Under the pieces are notes generated by a model. That model made no database searches. It saw only the letters and a list, made by a program, of their open reading frames with translations, and was not told the DNA's origin. A DNA stretch of 64,000 bases, taken from NCBI GenBank assembly GCA_019009955.1, contig CM032229.1, forward strand, positions 151,206,001-151,270,000. Reading direction: 5' to 3'. Shown here in pieces: positions 58,741-64,000 of this stretch (positions are counted from its first letter, which is position 1; the number at the start of each line of letters is the position of its first letter). The translations under genes and the position numbers were made by a program. This DNA comes from Riptortus pedestris. Its lineage: Eukaryota; Arthropoda; Insecta; Hemiptera; Alydidae.

Positions 58741-59590
58741 GTGTAGGAGATGAATAAATAATACACATTTTCTTCACTTCTTATTCAATTTCAGCATTTG
58801 TACTTTTACATCATCAATAAAAAATACTTCACTAATTAGAGAATACTACAAAGAAAAACTGATAAATAAAATATTTAATTCGGATTAAAAGCTCTCAATC
58901 ACTAAAATTATAGCAATAATTAAAATTATTAAAAAACAAATGGAGTAAATAAGAGGTAAAAACAATATATACCAACTAGAGTATATGGTGGTGAATATAT
59001 TGTCTCCCACACATGTTAAAATTAATCTCCCGTCATAATTTCTTCAAATCGATTTTCTTCCTCTTAAAATTAGTAAAATAATTTTAATTTTCTGTAATAC
59101 CATAGACCTTTGAAGTCATGAGCAGAAGTCGAATGTTATCTAGTTGTGTATTTCATTCTAAAAGAGGTGATAAAAAAATGGCACCAGAAGCCGGCAGTGC
59201 AGTAAAAATATCGAGGTTTATAAACCTGAACAATGTGGCAGGATCGAAAATGTATTGAATACGAAATTTCCTCTTTACGCTTTTCTGCTAAAATCGATAT
59301 TAAGGAAAGCTTTGAAGAATTTATGTTTTGACTTCGATGTAAAGAGAGGTACCACATTTATCACCTCAATACATACATAAAAGATTTTTCAATCTACGGA
59401 GCCATTCCCCTGAAACACAAATTCAATATGGCTACCGGACGTCTGAAGACAAAATTGAAACATCGATTAGGGTAGAAAACCTTAAGCTAACCACATTTAG
59501 CACTATACATTCTTACGGTAGAACTAGTATTACATTGATATGGCCAAATATGTGTTTTGACGTCAGACTTCACTCCCACTCCTAGTTAAA
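58741..59590. other. intergenic, nothing recognised
   Basis: No supported feature. The 73-codon minus frame (59136-59357) has no recognisable domain. Confidence 0.4.
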
Positions 59591-60066
59591 AAGTCCGTCA
59601 CGCAGGGGCTGCGTAAACTAAGCAGATTTCCCACATGAAGATTTTCAATAGAGAAATTGGCCTAATAACAACTGTTGTAGTAAGAAACCTCTAAACCTAT
59701 TCACGAGGGACGAATAGTTACTAAAACGGCCGCCAAAGCTCACGGCGGAAAGTCCGAACATTGACTGCTGCCGAGCACACGCAGAATACAAATGCAAATA
59801 TCTCAGTTAATATTCAAGATACAGAATAAATGTATAGAACCATATTTATATTAAATTTAAATTGCAATAAGATTGATTCTGTAATCTATTTCGATCCGAC
59901 GTATAGTAACGGAGATATTTCGAATTTTCGAAAATCCTCTAAACCCCCCCTCGCACTGGTCCGATTTCAGCCGTTAACGAAATTGATCTTTCTTTTTACA
60001 TAAAACAACTAAATATCGAATTTGGTAACGATCAAACAAAAATTGCGACCGCTAGAGCGGTAACAG

Positions 60067-60130
<64 letters not shown>

Positions 60131-60252
60131 TTTTGAACGGACCTCATTTTCGTCATCTACTAGGTAGGATCGATGGACATTTGAAGAAAAATCTCGAAAA
60201 TTCCGTCATGAGTACAACCTCAATAGCTGATTTCCCTGAAGGGAAATCTGCT
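59591..60252 (-). mobile_element. HINE copy N, complete
   Basis: AAGTCCGTCACGCAGGGGCT at the left, GGGAAATCTGCT at the right, (TA)n 60071-60126, intact ACCGCT/AGCGGT hairpin. At about 660 bp it is a compact example and useful as a reference for the family. One G in the 5' palindrome (CCCTGAAGGG) breaks its centre. Confidence 0.9.
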
Positions 60253-60907
60253 AAAATTTGAATTCTCATGTACTGTGGAGTAGCCAGCTCAGATGTTTAA
60301 AAATCTAATGAAATATTCCAGGCCATTTTTACGTGATTGAGTAACAATCGGATGGGCAGGCAGATTTTCAATTGTGGTGCTAGTGTTCCTGGACTGGCCT
60401 AAAAGTGAAATAATTTATTTCCCCAATTTTAAAATGATTACCAGACAACCCCTAGAATTTTGTTTATATATTTAGCACATACAATTAAAGGGAACCCTTT
60501 TTAGCAGGCATCATAAAATAAATAATCTGGTGTGGGGCCCAAATGACTTCCTTGTTCTCTCAAATTAAATATTTGTCTGCGCTTCATTTAAAATTATTTC
60601 ATTTGAAAGCAATATGATTTTTCGTTTCAATGTACCGGGTCGAAAAATATCAGGAAAATAATTTATAGCTCTCTTTTTAAGAAATGAAAATGGTTCTATA
60701 CAAATGTTTTGTAACTCAAGATTTTTTTTTTTAAAATCACCAATAAATGAGTTTTTCAATAGTTTTTCTGGAACCACCTAAAAATAAAATGATCCACGAC
60801 TATTTATCCTCGGATGAATTATAATATTATGTTACATGGCATATGGACTATTAAATATCGAAATAACAACAACTACTGATAAAAAAAATAATTTTCAAAT
60901 GAAATTT
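60253..60907. other. intergenic, nothing recognised
   Basis: No supported feature; the 70-codon minus frame (60565-60777) has no domain. Confidence 0.4.
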
Positions 60908-61620
60908 AATGATTTTTCACAGCAGTGTTGTTGGAAGTAAAGTATTGTGTACTTGGAGAGAAAAAAAAAACAACTTCCACTTCTTTCTTTTTTTTTAATT
61001 TACCATAAGTGAGCTAGAATTGTTTACCTCACTAATCACATCTTTCTGTCTTCTGTCTCAGCGAAGTGATTTTATCTTCTGACTAGCTCTACTATAAGCT
61101 TTATGGATCTTGCCAGAGCAAATATTTAAAATGCTGGTGTGAAATTTGTTCCAGACATTATTAGACATCTGATAGGTAAGACATAGGTGAATTTTAAGAA
61201 GATATACACTGAGACTGTCTCTAATTTTAAACCACTTTCATTTCACATTTTAACAAGTCTTTTCAGTCTTTAACAAAACCTTTCCCTTTAATTCCAATTT
61301 TGTAGTCCCATCGGTAATGTAGCGAGGCAAAATATTTCCTTCGATGCATGTTAAATTAAAATAAATGTTTTTATTGGCCATGCCTTGTTTTAATTTTAAT
61401 TTAGAATATAGTTTTTTTAGATCGCTCACTGTCATACTTGAGATTTTTCTGAACGTGCTGCCTCTGATTGTGTGGTATGTTGATACTCCAGCTGAAGCCT
61501 GACCAGCCATATTGTTTCACAGCAGTGTTGTTGGAAGTGAAAAATATTGTGTACTTGGAGAGAGGAAAAAAAACGTCCGATTCTTCACAAGTTTCTAAAA
61601 CATGTTAAGAATTGGGGTAT
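60908..61620 (-). mobile_element. direct-repeat-flanked fragment with an 86-codon ORF, possibly Penelope-like
   Basis: CACAGCAGTGTTGTTGGAAG opens both an upstream (about 60915) and a downstream (about 61516) block of 60-100 bp, in the same orientation. Between them lies a minus ORF (61250-61510) whose start codon is a few bases from the downstream block, as if the block were the leader. The layout repeat - ORF start - deletion - repeat resembles a deleted element with pseudo-LTRs, as in Penelope-like elements, which also fits the related hairpin insertion at 53782. No RT motif is present, so the class is an inference. Confidence 0.45.
61250..61510 (-). CDS. unassigned 86-codon ORF, possible transposon protein N-terminus
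   Basis: The protein begins MAGQASAGVSTYHTIRGSTF, continues with a basic stretch DLKKLYSKLKLKQGMANKN, then FNLTCIEGNILPRYITDG. It is less biased than other AT-rich frames of the window and has a plausible start. The NxxxFNxxCxxxxILPRYI pattern loosely recalls the N-terminal part of Penelope-like reverse transcriptases, but I would not rely on it. The reading frame ends at a TAA-type stop before any catalytic region. It is either a truncated element protein or chance. Confidence 0.3.
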   Translation of the reverse strand: MAGQASAGVSTYHTIRGSTFRKISSMTVSDLKKLYSKLKLKQGMANKNIYFNLTCIEGNILPRYITDGTTKLELKGKVLLKTEKTC

Positions 61621-61736
61621 AAATTTAATATTGTTCCCACCAAAAGATAAACAACGTAGAATTTTATTTCTTTGAGGTGTTTATTTACTGGTCTGAATAG
61701 GAGGTACCAATGAGGTATTGGCAGCATTGTTTATCC

Positions 61737-61940
61737 TGATTTCGAAGGCCCATCACAACTTGCTGGACGGGACAGTTTTATTGGCCCAATTTGTAAAATC
61801 TGTCTTGATACAGTCGTCGTCCAATCGTCTCGAGTCAGCTGACTTCCCTCAATTGATGAGCTTCAGATTTTCCCACGGACTGCAGTCCAGAGAGATCATT
61901 TATAACGATGGGACTGCCTACAAATCAACTGGACCGTATG
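61737..61940 (+). other. duplicated GC-richer segment, copy 1
   Basis: Shares with 63130-63335: GACAGTTTTATTG, then TCTGTC...TACAGTCG, then TTGATGAGCTTCAGATTTTC and CATTTATAACGAT. Translated on the plus strand it gives LMSFRFSHGLQSREIIYNDG and TAYKSTG. Conservation is patchy between copies. Could be a duplicated exon, regulatory element or an unknown repeat; see findings. Confidence 0.6.
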
Positions 61941-61979
61941 TTAATATTTTAATAACTACTTATTTATTTACTTAACCGC

Positions 61980-62569
61980 AACAAAGCGATTTCCCTTAGT
62001 CCATTAAAATAAAAAAAAGGAAATAACTATACGAATGTACTAAACATGTGTAACAAATGAATTTTAAACAAAAGTAATAAATAAAAAAAATAATAAAACA
62101 AAGAATATTGAAAAGTGATTTATATCTTCAGTATAATTATTACAATAAAATCAGCATTAATCAATATGATTAATGCAAAAGAGAATTAAAAAATAATTAT
62201 TTTTATTTATTCTTATAGTATTCGAATTTCTCGACTAGGGCGGCTGAGGGACGTATCAGTTAAATTTTTATCATCAGTTTATCATATTTTCGCAGCTATG
62301 CTCATTTCTGCAAATATTTTCACTATTGTCCTACATTATAATTTTTTTTTTTAAATGTTATGTTTCAATTAGTGTAATACGCGGTCTATGTACTGGCTTA
62401 GGTCATGTAGTTATTCAGTCAAAGTTTATGGGTAGGCCTATGTGAGTCCTTAGATAGCAGTCAGTTAGTATATGTTTTATAGTAAGTCTAAAGTCAATCG
62501 TCAATGGTCATTTCTGAACCTCGTTAAAATATACTTCTTCTCTTCTAAATAGACCACATAATTTCAAGG
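61980..62569. other. intergenic, nothing recognised
   Basis: AT-rich spacer between the duplicated segment and a HINE fragment. No supported feature. Confidence 0.4.
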
Positions 62570-62986
62570 AATAGACCACATTAAATACCAAATAATGTTT
62601 TCAAGAGTCATTTATTGTACGAGAAAGATACAAATATGTTCCGGTGACCCCCCCCCCCTTCTTAAGTTTTTGGACTACTCAAATTTGATTGATTGTGATA
62701 AAAATTATTCTCATCCATTATAAATTACAGTACTAGAAATAGTAAATAGTTTTCAATACTATTAATATGCTATATTCTGATATATTTCCGTATTTGTTTT
62801 TCTTTTCTGTGAGAAGTACACCTGTTTGTTTACGTTTCAGGTGCTTCCCGTCAGGAGGTTTCTTATTATCGTTTGTATTCATCCACTTAATATTCTCGGT
62901 TGTGTTGTGTTACCTGTAAGATACTGTAGATTTATCTATTTTTAAAGTTCACGCGGGAAATCTGCTTAGTTTACGCAAACGGACTT
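62570..62986 (+). mobile_element. HINE copy O, 3' part only
   Basis: Begins within the body (AATACCAAATAATGTTTTCA), carries the C run, the AAGTTTTTGGACTACTC block and the E-type 3' region, then GGGAAATCTGCTTAGTTTAC. The 3' hairpin has been deleted (GCAAACGGACTTTT in place of GCAGCCCCTGCGTGACGGAC), which would prevent normal termination. Confidence 0.82.
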
Positions 62987-63129
62987 TTGGACAGCTTGTC
63001 TACTACACTTATCCAAAAATCCCAAAAATACATATGATTACAATAGTGGTTGACGAAACTAATTTATAGTCGCAAAAATATACATAGCATAATTTTTTGG
63101 TCATTCCTGTAGCGAACTGACTTATCGTG

Positions 63130-63450
63130 ATTTTGAAGCATGCCTCGGATGTGTCACAGTGACAGTTTTATTGTCCCCATTTGCAGAGAGTAATCTGTCA
63201 TGTTTACAGTCGGTATCCAGCCGAGCCAAGTGAGCTCACTTTGCCAACTGATGAGCTTCAGATTTTCCCATGGCTTCCAGCGGAGAGCGGCCATTTATAA
63301 CGATAGGAGCGCGTACAAATCACCGGGATTTGTTCGTGTTAGGCTCCTGAGGGCTGATGTCTGCCCCGCTCGGGAGTCTGAGCAGCACGCGATAAATTCT
63401 GCCCCACGATCGCCCCACTGGATTTTATCTTAATTCCGCGCAGCCAGCAA
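63130..63450 (+). other. duplicated GC-richer segment, copy 2, with extended island
   Basis: Partner of 61737-61940 at an offset of about 1390 bp. A pyrimidine-rich tract ending CCCCATTTGCAG (63184) could be a splice acceptor; the following frame reads LMSFRFSHGFQRRAAIYNDR, SAYKSPG. The GC-richer sequence continues past the duplicated part to about 63480 (TGCCCCGCTCGGGAGTC, CGCGCAGCCAGCAAGAAGG). It is the most likely place in the window for host promoter or exon sequence, but no gene is identified. Confidence 0.5.
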
Positions 63451-64000
63451 GAAGGAGAGCCGGCGAGATAAGCCTATAAATCCAGCCAGTGGTTCAAATA
63501 CATCAAGAGGTTTGATACTCGTCTAGAGTCTTGTTAAAATAGTCTTCATATTTCCTCCATTCCCAACCGCGGTGAATTCCAGTCTCATTTCTAAATCTCT
63601 ACCTCTGATACCCACACCTTTCATTGGGGCAATGAAGAAATACAAAGTTGTAAGATCTATTCACTGGTTAATGCTCTCTTGACAAGTATCTAGTGACAAA
63701 CACGCATACAATCTCACACATAAGAAAAGATTTCTGTTTCATTCATTTTGTATGCAACATAACTATAAGACATTTTTTATTCTGAAATAAAAAAAAAAAG
63801 TCTCACATCATATATTTATTTTTCATATTTCGGTAATTTATTATTTATAAATGGTTTTTGGCACTAAAAGATTGAAAAAAAATATATATATTCATGAATC
63901 TTGTGATTATATCTTTACAGATCTTCCGGTTAATTTTGCAATTTAGCCGTGTTATCGCGTGATTTACTTAATTCAATGATCTTGACAGAATATGTTCAAG
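63451..64000. other. window end, nothing recognised
   Basis: AT-rich DNA following the GC-richer island; no supported feature. Confidence 0.4.

Overview
This is a eukaryotic window: AT-rich, very long non-coding stretches, no operons or ribosome-binding sites, tRNA-derived SINEs, non-LTR and LTR retroelement remains, a hAT fossil and many TA microsatellites. The repeat types (HINE/DINE-1-like Helentron derivatives, an I/Jockey-group LINE with RNase H, a SINE that drags a long non-tRNA body) suggest an arthropod, probably an insect or a close relative; the species cannot be named from the sequence. I found no intact host gene. Nearly all short ORFs are random AT-rich frames, translated microsatellite or translated transposon.

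The dominant component is one family of short rolling-circle-like elements, about 0.3-1.4 kb, present about 20 times in both orientations. A full copy has a 5' end AGCAGATTTCCC inside a large palindrome, a conserved block, a (TA)n microsatellite, a small hairpin (ACCGCT/AGCGGT), a body, the inverted copy GGGAAATCTGCT, a terminal hairpin ACGCAGCCCCTGCGT and an end GACGGAC next to a T run. This matches the layout known for HINEs. No Rep/helicase is present, so they are non-autonomous. Several copies carry nested insertions: a 1.2-kb retroposon with an 11-bp target duplication (30793-32002), a 648-bp solo LTR (35824-36471) and a dispersed repeat inside the microsatellite (41855-42475).

Layout: 1-7 kb mostly unassigned AT-rich DNA with two SINEs; 7.2-10.2 kb a near-identical inverted pair of HINEs; 11.5-14.4 kb HINEs plus a small segmental duplication; 15-18 kb a SINE and a Penelope-like scrap; 18.6 kb (GA)n; 19-23 kb HINEs; 23.7-24.95 kb a 28-bp tandem array that is the 3' UTR of a truncated LINE; 25-37.5 kb dense SINE/HINE/LTR/retroposon nesting and a ~300-bp local duplication; 37.8-40.25 kb a decayed LINE (RT, RNase H, C-terminal domain) ending in the same 28-bp array; 41-51 kb HINEs and TIR elements; 53-54 kb two foldback insertions each with a 12-bp target duplication; 55.2-56.7 kb a 31-bp satellite that reverses orientation and has a 93-bp higher-order form; 57.65-58.74 kb a hAT fossil with an 8-bp target duplication; 59.6-60.25 kb a HINE; 60.9-61.6 kb a repeat-flanked ORF; 61.7-63.45 kb two related, relatively GC-rich segments that are the best candidates for host functional sequence.

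There is no gene network here. The biology is transposon layering: rolling-circle derivatives act as landing sites, their microsatellites attract further insertions, and LINE 3' UTR repeats and a satellite expand in place.
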